Below, piece by piece: positions 1-6,387 of a stretch of DNA of 7,517 nucleotides. How positions within the stretch are numbered: the stretch's first letter is position 1; each line of letters starts with the position of its first letter. The notes under the pieces were generated by a model. The model ran no database searches. It was not told where the DNA came from and saw only the letters and a list, made by a program, of their open reading frames with translations. Origin of the DNA: an uncultured Acidimicrobiia bacterium (GTDB lineage Bacteria > Actinomycetota > Acidimicrobiia > Spongiisociales > JAENVV01). The position numbers and the translations under genes were made by a program. The stretch covers positions 1 through 7,517 of the forward strand of contig CAJQPD010000279.1 in assembly GCA_905480085.1 (NCBI GenBank), written 5' to 3'.

Positions 1-1293
1 AACGGCGTGCTGCAGTTCCGGGGAAATCCCCAACGCAACTACTACGGGACCGGAACGATCCCGATGGCGCCTGACGTCATCTGGCGTTACCCGGACAAAG
101 CCATGTGCTCCAACTCTTCGGTTGGCGAAGAAACCCGGCAATGGTGCGGGACTGGGTGGACAGGACAGCCCGTGGTGTGGAAACGTCCTGACGGGCGAAC
201 CGAGATCATCTTCGGCGCTTACGATCGTGCGGTCCATTTCGTCGACGCCGAAACGGGCCGTGACAGTCGACCCCCGTTCGTGACCGGAGACCTGATCAAG
301 GGCTCGGTGACACTTGACCCCGACGGCTATCCGCTGCTCTACTTCGGAAGCCGGGACAACAAACTGCGCATCCTCGCACTCGACACCGACACCCCGTACG
401 AGATCTGGAGTCTCGACTCCGCCGATCATCCGGGCATCTGGAACAACGACTGGGACTCGAACCCATCGATCGTCGATGGCATCCTCTACGAAGGCGGGGA
501 GAACGGATTCTTCTTCGCCATCGAACTCAACCGCACATTTGAGGCGGGACGCGTCGGGGTTTCACCGATCATTCTTGCCAAGGTACCCGGATGGAATCAG
601 GAACTCCTCAATGCGGTCGGCGACTCGAACGCTTCCATCGAGAGTTCCATTGCCATCCACAACGAGCGGGCCTACTTCACCAACTCAGGCGGTCGAGTAG
701 TCGGGATCGACCTCACCCGGATCCGGGAGGGCGAAGCTCCGATCGTCTTTGATTTCTGGGCAGGCGACGACATCGACGCCACGCCCATCGTCGATGACGC
801 CGGCTTCGTGTACATCAGCGTCGAACTCGAACGGTTCTTGCCTCGCGCCTCGGAGGTAGGCCAGATCGTCAAGCTGAATCCATCGAATCCCGCCGACCCT
901 ATCGAATGGGGGGTGGCCGTACCCGCCGCCCCTGGTGGGGACGGAGGTTTGTGGTCTACCCCTGCCCTCGGCGACCGGGTGTTGTATGCCAGTACACATC
1001 CGGGAGAGCTTCTTGCCATCAACACCGACACCGGCGAGGTGACCTGGCGAGAGCCCATCGGCTTTCATGCCTGGTCGTCACCGGTACTCATTGGCGAGAC
1101 CCTGCTGGTTGCCGTCAATTGCGACGCCGGCGGAGCATTACGGGCCTATGACGTCACTAACCGGTACACGCCAACCCAACTTTGGGAACAGCCACTCGGT
1201 TCGGGCTGTATCGAATCCACCCCCACCGTTTTCGAGGGACGCATCTATGTCGGGTCGCGTGATGGCTTCTTCTATGCCTGGGGATCGAACTGA
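1..1293 (+). CDS. PQQ-type eight-bladed beta-propeller protein, 5'-truncated by the window edge
   Basis: The frame is open from base 1, so the true start lies upstream. The GTG at 7 is only the first possible start inside the window, and residues below count from it. The protein is a beta-propeller of the PQQ-binding-like type. Eight recurrent blade strands of the [S/T/N]xPxV kind or close variants lie near residues 52, 99, 151, 213, 258, 317, 357 and 403. They alternate with strands such as YFGSRDNKL (112-120), YEGGENG (161-167) and YVGSRDGFFYAW near the end. Conserved polar clusters include WNNDWD (145-150) and GDDIDA (253-258), which could bind metal. There are exactly four cysteines, C34, C47, C372 and C401, two near each end, which suits two disulfides in an exported protein. 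Any signal peptide or lipobox would be off-window. No catalytic dehydrogenase residues can be assigned, so a structural, binding or quinoprotein-like role stays open. It converges on the LON-domain gene with 14 bases between stops. Confidence 0.85.
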   Translation, partial: NGVLQFRGNPQRNYYGTGTIPMAPDVIWRYPDKAMCSNSSVGEETRQWCGTGWTGQPVVWKRPDGRTEIIFGAYDRAVHFVDAETGRDSRPPFVTGDLIKGSVTLDPDGYPLLYFGSRDNKLRILALDTDTPYEIWSLDSADHPGIWNNDWDSNPSIVDGILYEGGENGFFFAIELNRTFEAGRVGVSPIILAKVPGWNQELLNAVGDSNASIESSIAIHNERAYFTNSGGRVVGIDLTRIREGEAPIVFDFWAGDDIDATPIVDDAGFVYISVELERFLPRASEVGQIVKLNPSNPADPIEWGVAVPAAPGGDGGLWSTPALGDRVLYASTHPGELLAINTDTGEVTWREPIGFHAWSSPVLIGETLLVAVNCDAGGALRAYDVTNRYTPTQLWEQPLGSGCIESTPTVFEGRIYVGSRDGFFYAWGSN

Positions 1294-1307
1294 CGTCCGA
1301 ACTCCAG

Positions 1308-1931
1308 CTAATCCAGGCTCCCACCACCAAGTTGAGCCATGAGCAGATCGCGCTGTTCTCCGAGCATTGAGGCGAGAAGGTCCAGCCGGTGTTCGGTTGT
1401 TTGAGCCGCCAGAAGTCGCTGAGCGTCGAAGGCGCCCACCGGAGCAAGCCCGCACATCTGATGGGCGGCGACCTCTGCCTGGTCCGACAGTTCGTAATCG
1501 AGCGGGCCGGTGTCGACTCCCGCCTCGGACAACAGTGACAGCACCACCCGCAGTTGCTGGTCTATCAAGGGGATCCGATCAACCGAGCCGGGAGCCGGCG
1601 TCTCCTGGCTTCGATTCACAATCGCTCGTGGATACGGTCCGTCGGACAGCCACTCGACAATATCCAGCCGCTCGATTCCGACCGCTACCACCGCCTGCTC
1701 GCCTTCGGGTAGGTCAGACACTTCGATGATCTGAGCGACCGTCCCGATCCCCGCCCGAACATCACCACCGCCAACCTCGAAGCCACGTTCGATCAGAACG
1801 ACTCCAAACGTCGAGGTGTCCGCGCGGCACTCAGCGATCATCTGCAGGTAGCGGGGTTCGAAGATCCGCAACGACACCAGGGTGAACGGGATGAGCGGAT
1901 GCCCCAAAGGGAACATCCGCATCATCTCCAT
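1308..1931 (-). CDS. Stand-alone LON substrate-binding (LON N-terminal) domain protein
   Basis: This 207-residue protein consists of the N-terminal substrate-recognition domain of Lon protease without the AAA+ ATPase or the Ser-Lys protease domain. The family signature is clear: FPLGHPLIPFTLVSLRIFEP (7-26) followed by RYLQMI, then FGVVLIERGFEVGGGD (42-57) and GIGTVAQIIEV (61-71). The C-terminal third, from about residue 120, is helical and includes LRVVLSLL and LLASMLGEQRDLLMAQL, as in the domain's C-terminal helical bundle. Such stand-alone proteins are common in actinobacteria and proteobacteria, but their function is not settled; binding of peptides or unfolded proteins is inferred from the domain. 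The ATG at 1931 is preceded by GGAGGT with a 6-base spacer and overlaps the upstream gene's stop in TGATG, so translational coupling is likely. It is the last gene of a two-gene operon and converges on the propeller gene. Confidence 0.9.
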   Translation of the reverse strand: MEMMRMFPLGHPLIPFTLVSLRIFEPRYLQMIAECRADTSTFGVVLIERGFEVGGGDVRAGIGTVAQIIEVSDLPEGEQAVVAVGIERLDIVEWLSDGPYPRAIVNRSQETPAPGSVDRIPLIDQQLRVVLSLLSEAGVDTGPLDYELSDQAEVAAHQMCGLAPVGAFDAQRLLAAQTTEHRLDLLASMLGEQRDLLMAQLGGGSLD

Positions 1932-2371
1932 CAGGCAACCTCCGGTCGACGCTCCCGAACCGAGAACCGTAACCGACCGGTTTCTGCACCATCGATGGCC
2001 ATGACGAACGAATATTCACCCGGGCGGTGGAATGGGACGTTGTTGAACGTGAACGCTCGAACCACCCCGTGCTCGAACCCGTCAGGCACACCCTTGGGAG
2101 GCGCCACCGTCAAGGAGTGCCGGATCGTGTCGAAGATCGGCTTGCCGTCTTCATCGACAAGCTGAACGGTCAGTTCAAATGTCTGGGACTCCGATGACCA
2201 GGGGACACGAAGCCGGGTCCCAATCGCCATCGTGTGGTGTCTGGCCGGGAACGACCTCACCCAGATGGTATCCCAACCTCCCCCCAACACGAATAACTTG
2301 CCGTTCATCGCCTGAACGGCATCGGCAAGCAAAGCAAACTCAATTGATGGGGTAAGTCCGGGCACAACCAT
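1931..2371 (-). CDS. Small DUF6941-like protein of unknown function
   Basis: This 146-residue protein has no signal peptide, membrane segment or cysteine. It looks like an all-beta cytosolic domain. The N-terminal stretch FALLADAVQAMNGKLFVLGG (12-31) followed by GWDTIW, then LRVPW (about 54-58), a TVQLVDEDGKPIF strand-turn-strand, and a late NNVPFHRPGEYSFVMAIDG segment match my memory of the DUF6941 family, often annotated only as hypothetical. The final part (PGEYSFVMAIDGAETGRLRF) resembles the last strands of an immunoglobulin-like sandwich. I recognise the family by its pattern only and cannot name a function. The ATG at 2371 has no Shine-Dalgarno sequence but lies 6 bases after a TAGAGT hexamer, suggesting a leaderless transcript. 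A GTG two codons later is an alternative start. It is the first gene of an operon with the LON-domain gene and is divergent from the rhodanese-ThiF gene. Confidence 0.72.
   Translation of the reverse strand: MVVPGLTPSIEFALLADAVQAMNGKLFVLGGGWDTIWVRSFPARHHTMAIGTRLRVPWSSESQTFELTVQLVDEDGKPIFDTIRHSLTVAPPKGVPDGFEHGVVRAFTFNNVPFHRPGEYSFVMAIDGAETGRLRFSVRERRPEVA
1938..1943 (-). promoter_or_regulatory. Ribosome binding site of the LON-domain gene
   Basis: On the minus strand GGAGGT ends 6 bases before the ATG at 1931. It sits inside the last codons of the upstream gene, so ribosomes finishing that gene can re-initiate here. It supports the ATG at 1931 over the two in-frame ATGs at codons 3 and 4. Confidence 0.75.
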
Positions 2372-2377
2372 GGGGCA

Positions 2378-2383
2378 ACTCTA
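2378..2383 (-). promoter_or_regulatory. Putative -10 element (TAGAGT) for a leaderless transcript of the DUF6941-like operon
   Basis: Read on the minus strand, TAGAGT fits the TAnnnT actinobacterial -10 pattern. It is followed by 6 bases and then the ATG at 2371, so transcription starting at the usual distance would begin at the A of the start codon. No Shine-Dalgarno sequence precedes the ATG. The hexamer lies inside the perfect 8-base palindrome CTCTAGAG (2379-2386), offset by one base. No good -35 is visible at 17 bases. The assignment rests on position and pattern only. Confidence 0.45.
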
Positions 2384-2394
2384 GAGCCAAGCCA

Positions 2395-2422
2395 CGGCGT
2401 ACCGCGAGCCGGCGTAAGCGAG
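2395..2422. repeat. Imperfect tandem direct repeat in the divergent promoter region
   Basis: CGGCGTACCGCGAG (2395-2408) is followed after one base by CGGCGTAAGCGAG (2410-2422). The first seven bases are identical, and the remainder matches after a one-base gap and one substitution. The period is 15 bases. The repeat lies between the two proposed transcription starts. It covers the -35 zone of the DUF6941-like gene (about -24 to -51) and the region further upstream of the rhodanese-ThiF gene (about -43 to -70). A repeat there could be an operator for a regulator binding on one helical face in tandem, but no regulator gene is present in the window. Confidence 0.4.
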
Positions 2423-2452
2423 AAGACGATTCCCAAAGTTCGAAACCCGACC

Positions 2453-2458
2453 TACCAT
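2453..2458 (+). promoter_or_regulatory. Putative -10 element (TACCAT) for a leaderless transcript of the rhodanese-ThiF gene
   Basis: TACCAT fits TAnnnT and is followed by exactly 6 bases before the GTG at 2465, the same geometry as the opposite-strand promoter. There is no Shine-Dalgarno sequence upstream of the GTG. A weak -35-like TTCCCA lies at 2430-2435 with a 17-base spacer. Start of transcription at the G of the GTG would give a leaderless mRNA. Confidence 0.45.
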
Positions 2459-2464
2459 GGCATT

Positions 2465-3595
2465 GTGGACTTCCAGGAAATGCTTGCCTCAGCCAGGGAG
2501 ACGGTTGGAGAGGTGAAACCAACCGATCTTGACGAAACGGACGTGATCCTGATCGACGTCCGGGAACCTCATGAGGTTGCCCTCGGGAGTATTGTCGGGG
2601 CGGAAAAGATTCCTCGCGGCTTGCTCGAGTCCGAAGTCGCCCACCTGTCTCGCACCGACCCGATCGTCACCTTCTGCGCGGTAGGCGAACGATCACTACT
2701 GGCGGGGGTGACGCTTCAAAGTATGGGTTTTTCGAACGTCCGAAGCCTGGCGGGTGGGTTCATGGCCTGGCAGGCGGATGGTCAGCCATGGGAGATCCCG
2801 TCCAGCCTCTCCGTCCAGAGCGTCGCACGATATAGCCGGCACATCGCCCTTCCCGAAGTGGGCCTCGTCGGCCAACAGAAGCTCCTGGATGCCCGGGTCG
2901 CCATCGTAGGGGCCGGCGGCCTTGGCTCACCGGCAGCTCTGTACCTTGCTGCCGCCGGGGTAGGAACCATCGGGATCTTTGATGCCGATCGGGTAGATAT
3001 CTCGAACCTTCAACGCCAGGTACTCCATGGAACAGACCGCATCGACCTACCAAAAGTCGAGTCGGCCGAACGGACAATCACCAATCTCAATCCGGACGTG
3101 ACCGTCGAAGCCCATCGAGTCAACATCGTCGCCGCCAATGCGGTCGAGTTGCTCAGCGGGTTCGACATCATCATCGACGGAGCCGACAACTTCCCGACCC
3201 GATACCTCATCAACGACGTGTCACAACATCTCGGGATTCCGGTGGTTCACGGCTCCATTTTCCGGTTCGAGGGGCAAGTGGCGGTTTTCGACCCGCAAGA
3301 CGGCCCCTGTTATCGGTGTCTCTTTTCGAACCCTCCCCCACCCGAACTCGCCCCCAACTGCCAGGAGGCTGGAGTTCTCGGAGTGCTCCCGGGAGTGATC
3401 GGCTGTCTCCAGGCCACGGAAGCGATCAAGCTGATACTCGGAATCGGCACCCCGCTGCGGGGCCGCTTGCTCACGTACGATGCCTTGACCCAGGAGACGT
3501 TTCAGCTGCGAATCGCCAAAGACCCCGACTGCCGATCATGCGGATCCGGGCCACCTGCGATTGTGGACTACGACGAAACCTGCCTGGTCCATTAG
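2465..3595 (+). CDS. Rhodanese-ThiF/MoeB fusion: sulfur-carrier-protein adenylyltransferase/sulfurtransferase
   Basis: This 376-residue cytosolic enzyme has two domains. A rhodanese domain (about 15-110) contains IDVREPHE and the active-site loop FCAVGERS with persulfide cysteine C71. A ThiF/MoeB E1-like domain (about 120-360) contains YSRHIALPEVG, the nucleotide-binding GAGGLGSP (149-156), FDADRVDISNLQRQ, and the DGADN motif with D241 at the place of the Mg-binding aspartate of E. coli MoeB. Zinc-ribbon pairs C282/C285 and C356/C359 are present. C299 in NCQEAGVLG matches the conserved loop cysteine of the family. The family adenylates the C-terminal Gly-Gly of MoaD, ThiS or CysO-like carriers and then makes a thiocarboxylate, with the rhodanese supplying sulfur. 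Domain order is reversed relative to MoeZ/MOCS3. No carrier-protein gene lies in the window, so the acceptor pathway (molybdopterin, thiamine, cysteine or tRNA thiolation) cannot be chosen. The start is the GTG at 2465; the ATG at 2457 is out of frame. Confidence 0.9.
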   Translation: MDFQEMLASARETVGEVKPTDLDETDVILIDVREPHEVALGSIVGAEKIPRGLLESEVAHLSRTDPIVTFCAVGERSLLAGVTLQSMGFSNVRSLAGGFMAWQADGQPWEIPSSLSVQSVARYSRHIALPEVGLVGQQKLLDARVAIVGAGGLGSPAALYLAAAGVGTIGIFDADRVDISNLQRQVLHGTDRIDLPKVESAERTITNLNPDVTVEAHRVNIVAANAVELLSGFDIIIDGADNFPTRYLINDVSQHLGIPVVHGSIFRFEGQVAVFDPQDGPCYRCLFSNPPPPELAPNCQEAGVLGVLPGVIGCLQATEAIKLILGIGTPLRGRLLTYDALTQETFQLRIAKDPDCRSCGSGPPAIVDYDETCLVH

Positions 3596-3647
3596 CCGAT
3601 AACGGTTTCAGGGGACCGGATCACACACCCGGCAATTCGAGGATTGG

Positions 3648-4931
3648 TCAGCGAGCCCCGAAGCCCGACAAGATGGTCCAAATGCTACTGCCCAACACGT
3701 GCAGATCCAGCCAGGGCGACATGTGCTTGACGTAATACAGATCGTACGTCAACTTGTCTACCGCCTCTGCCTGATCATCCGCATAGCCATAGTTGACCTG
3801 AGCCCACCCGGTCACCCCGGGCCGCACCAGGTGCCGCTGTTCATAGAACGGAATCTCACGAGAGTATCGATCGGTGAATGGAACCTGCTCAGGACGAGGG
3901 CCTACGAGAGCTAGCTCGCCTTTCAAGACGTTGAACAGCTGGGGCAATTCGTCTACCCGAAAACGTCGGAGAAAACCGCCAACCCGTGTCAGGCGAGGGT
4001 CTGCCATCGAAGCGAATTGGGGGCCATTCGCCTCGGCATCCACCACCATGGTTCGGAATTTGTAGAGCGTGAACGGGACCCCGTACCGGCCGGTCCGAAC
4101 CTGGCGGAAAATGACCGGCCCTGGAGAGTCCAGCCTGATGCTCAGGGCAATGAGCAATCCAAGCGGAACGGCCAGCGGGATCGCCAACATGACGACAAAC
4201 CAGTCCACAAAGAATTTGCCGCCAATATAGGGGGCGGTCTTGGTGACGGGAGTCGACAGCTCCCAGCCTTCGGCCAAATGCACGATCGGCATACGCCCGG
4301 TGTGTTCTTCGTAGACCGTGCTCAATGCCCGCACCGGGATCCCCGCTAGAGCAGCCGACGACACAAACTGAGCCATCCGATCTGACAGCACAGCGCGCAA
4401 GTCGACAACCACGGTAACCCCGGAAGGTGGAGGCTCCATTACTCCGGCTGAAGCAGGATCGAGCACTTGTTGCACATCGGTGTGTTCGGCGTCCCTGAGA
4501 TCGTCGACGAGACCCTTCTCATTCGTTATGACCAGCATCGACTCCGTCCATGGCCGACGCCGGCGGACGGCCCGCTGAACGATGGCTCCCACCAGCCACA
4601 CGACCGCGGTCGCAGCGAAGAACGTACGCGATAGATAAGAGGCGCTTCCGACCACCGCCAAAGCTGTGAACGCAACGCCAAAAACAACAATCGCCAAACC
4701 CCGACCATAGGTCGGTCGGGGAGCGGCACCAGCCCACATCCTGGCCGACGCAAAAGAGCCGAGAAGAGCCCCCACCAGAAAATACCCCGCCAGGGGCGCG
4801 ATCGAACGTCCCCCGCTTAGCTGTACTTGCCACGGCGCCACTCGGAAAGTCAGGTATGAGCCGGCGATCAGGGCGACAACAAGCGCGGCCAGATCGGCTG
4901 CGGCCGTGGAGAGAAGAAATCTCCTACGCAT
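3648..4931 (-). CDS. Polyprenyl-phosphate hexose-1-phosphate transferase (WbaP-like bacterial sugar transferase)
   Basis: This 427-residue membrane protein should transfer a sugar 1-phosphate from a nucleotide sugar to undecaprenyl (or another polyprenyl) phosphate, starting assembly of an exopolysaccharide or other glycan at the inner face of the membrane. Four hydrophobic segments lie at about 7-28, 46-65, 79-98 and 102-120. They are followed by a degenerate Rossmann-like domain (about 130-215) and the catalytic domain from 236. That domain has the membrane-inserted helix 240-267 ending in LDSPGP, the FRQVRTGRYG and YKFRTM motifs, RVDELPQLFNVLKGELALVG (325-344) followed by PRPEQ, and RPGVTGWAQVNYGY. 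D327-E328 matches the catalytic Asp-Glu pair known from PglC. The length and four-helix front fit the long WbaP-type subfamily. The sugar cannot be inferred. No other glycosyltransferase, flippase or polymerase gene is nearby. The gene follows pepA by 34 bases and converges on the rhodanese-ThiF gene. Confidence 0.92.
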   Translation of the reverse strand: MRRRFLLSTAAADLAALVVALIAGSYLTFRVAPWQVQLSGGRSIAPLAGYFLVGALLGSFASARMWAGAAPRPTYGRGLAIVVFGVAFTALAVVGSASYLSRTFFAATAVVWLVGAIVQRAVRRRRPWTESMLVITNEKGLVDDLRDAEHTDVQQVLDPASAGVMEPPPSGVTVVVDLRAVLSDRMAQFVSSAALAGIPVRALSTVYEEHTGRMPIVHLAEGWELSTPVTKTAPYIGGKFFVDWFVVMLAIPLAVPLGLLIALSIRLDSPGPVIFRQVRTGRYGVPFTLYKFRTMVVDAEANGPQFASMADPRLTRVGGFLRRFRVDELPQLFNVLKGELALVGPRPEQVPFTDRYSREIPFYEQRHLVRPGVTGWAQVNYGYADDQAEAVDKLTYDLYYVKHMSPWLDLHVLGSSIWTILSGFGAR

Positions 4932-4939
4932 ATTTGATC

Positions 4940-4945
4940 ATCCTA
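4940..4945 (-). promoter_or_regulatory. Possible -10 element (TAGGAT) or ribosome binding site before the sugar transferase gene
   Basis: In the 34-base gap between the pepA stop and the ATG at 4931, the minus strand carries TAGGAT followed by 8 bases. It fits TAnnnT, which would allow a transcript with almost no leader. Alternatively, the AGGA inside it can serve as a weak Shine-Dalgarno sequence about 9 bases from the ATG. I cannot decide between the two, so whether this gene is also part of the upstream operon stays open. Confidence 0.3.
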
Positions 4946-4965
4946 CTAACGATTGGCCGATCCGC

Positions 4966-6387
4966 TCAGGATTCTTCCATGAGGCCGGCGACTTCGACCA
5001 GCGTACTGACCCCGAACCCGGTCCCCCCGACCGACTGGTAACCAGACTTATCATATCCCCACGCAGGCCCGGCAATGTCCAGATGAACCCATGGACCGTC
5101 TCCGGCAAACTCTTTGAGGAACAAGGCCGCGTGGATTGCTCCGCCATGGCGCTCACCGGTGTTCTTCATGTCAGCGACGTCCGAATCGATGGCCTTGCGA
5201 TAATCGAGCGGCAGCGGCATCCGCCAGACGCGTTCACCTGCCCGCAATGCGGCCGCCTCGACGAGGGACCCTGCGGCGTCCGAGCTAGCCCACAATCCGG
5301 CGTACTTGTGCCCCAGGGCGACGTGCGAAGCTCCGGTCAGGGTGGCGATGTCGACGATAAGATCCGGGTTGCCTTCGGCGGCAAGCGACAATCCATCTGC
5401 AAGCACCAACCGGCCCTCGGCATCCGTATTCAGAACTTCCATCGTCTTGCCATTACGAGCAGTGAGCACGTCACCTGGCCGGTTGGCCGCTCCCCCTGGC
5501 ATGTTCTCGGTCAAGGGGACATAGACCAACACCCTGGTGAGAACCTGCGCTCTGGCGATGGCCACCAACCCTGCCATGGTGGCAGCCGCCCCGGCCATGT
5601 CGGATTTCATCGTCTTCATGAATTCAAATGACTTGAGGTTGAGGCCACCGGAATCAAACACGATGCCTTTCCCGACGACTGCCAGAGTCTGGGTAGCCCC
5701 TTCTGGCGAATACTCGGCCATCAACATCCTGGCGGGAGCGGTTGAACCGGCATTCACACCAAGCAGACCTCCACACCGTTCCCGTTCCAGATCGGCGACA
5801 TCCCAAACGGTAACGTCAATTGGAAGACCTTCGGCGAGTGCCTGGAACGCCTCAACGATCGCTTGAGGTGACTTGTCGCGCGGGGGACGATTGACGAGAT
5901 CGCGCGCCCAGGTCACTGTCATAGCCAACGACGCGGCTCGTTCGATTTCGGTGTCGTCGGCATCGCCGACAAGCAGCAGTGAGGCGGTTCCGGCGACATC
6001 TGAAGCGTGGTATTCGGTGAACTCATACTGACCCAGGAGAAAGCCTTCGACGACCGCTTGGACCGCCCCGTCGAGTCCGACCGAGTGCAGGCTCGTCGTG
6101 ACTTCCTCGATCCGCCCAACCGACCGCGCCAACCAACCGGCCGCCTGTCGAAGTTGTTCCCGGTCCAATTCCTCCCCAAGCCCAACCAAATAGAGAAGCT
6201 GGTCGCCGTCAGGGATGGCCACGACCTGGGAGACCTTTCCGGTGAAGCCAGATGCATCAAGCAACGCCAACTGGCTGAGACCGAGCCCGTCAAAAAGATC
6301 CTGGTCGGTGGATGTTTCCCGACCTTCGTAAACCCCGATGGCGTGTGCCACCCCGGGTTGGGTCGTCGAACCGATCGTCGTTGTCAC
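4966..6387 (-). CDS. pepA: Leucyl aminopeptidase, peptidase family M17
   Basis: This 473-residue cytosolic metallo-exopeptidase removes N-terminal residues from peptides; the family forms hexamers with two metal ions per subunit. All metal ligands and catalytic residues are in place: K240, D245, D263, D322 and E324 as ligands, and K252 and R326 as the catalytic pair. Each sits exactly 30 residues below its E. coli PepA equivalent (K270, D275, D293, D352, E354, K282, R356). The signature NTDAEGRL is at 320-327, and the C-terminus ends in the usual GTGFGVSTLVE. Residues 1 to about 150 form the poorly conserved N-terminal domain. The frame extends to a TTG at 6414, but I chose the GTG at 6387 because AGGAG lies 5 bases before it and the GTG overlaps the adenosyltransferase stop as GTGA. 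Nothing is missing or truncated. Some family members also bind DNA; that cannot be judged here. Confidence 0.95.
   Translation of the reverse strand: MTTTIGSTTQPGVAHAIGVYEGRETSTDQDLFDGLGLSQLALLDASGFTGKVSQVVAIPDGDQLLYLVGLGEELDREQLRQAAGWLARSVGRIEEVTTSLHSVGLDGAVQAVVEGFLLGQYEFTEYHASDVAGTASLLLVGDADDTEIERAASLAMTVTWARDLVNRPPRDKSPQAIVEAFQALAEGLPIDVTVWDVADLERERCGGLLGVNAGSTAPARMLMAEYSPEGATQTLAVVGKGIVFDSGGLNLKSFEFMKTMKSDMAGAAATMAGLVAIARAQVLTRVLVYVPLTENMPGGAANRPGDVLTARNGKTMEVLNTDAEGRLVLADGLSLAAEGNPDLIVDIATLTGASHVALGHKYAGLWASSDAAGSLVEAAALRAGERVWRMPLPLDYRKAIDSDVADMKNTGERHGGAIHAALFLKEFAGDGPWVHLDIAGPAWGYDKSGYQSVGGTGFGVSTLVEVAGLMEES

Noticed and set aside
672..1068. Two overlapping minus-strand open frames opposite the propeller gene
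   Set aside because: Both are antisense shadows of conserved propeller blades and their translations show no domain or motif.
1294..1307. Possible bidirectional terminator between the propeller and LON-domain genes
   Set aside because: The gap is 14 bases with no inverted repeat or T-run.
3596..3647. Possible terminator between the converging rhodanese-ThiF and sugar transferase genes
   Set aside because: Only 3-4 base stems can be drawn (for example CCG-ATAA-CGG) and there is no T-run on either strand, so no intrinsic terminator can be supported.
4951..4962. Near-palindrome GATTGGCCGATC in the gap before the sugar transferase gene
   Set aside because: It has one mismatch, no loop and only 12 bases. 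The core GATTGGCCG also occurs at 6957-6965 inside coding sequence, so it is probably chance.
4906..5631. A 241-codon open frame on the + strand
   Set aside because: It lies antisense to the M17 catalytic domain of pepA and to the sugar transferase start. Its translation has no recognisable motif and shows the arginine- and proline-rich look of a frame opened by high GC.
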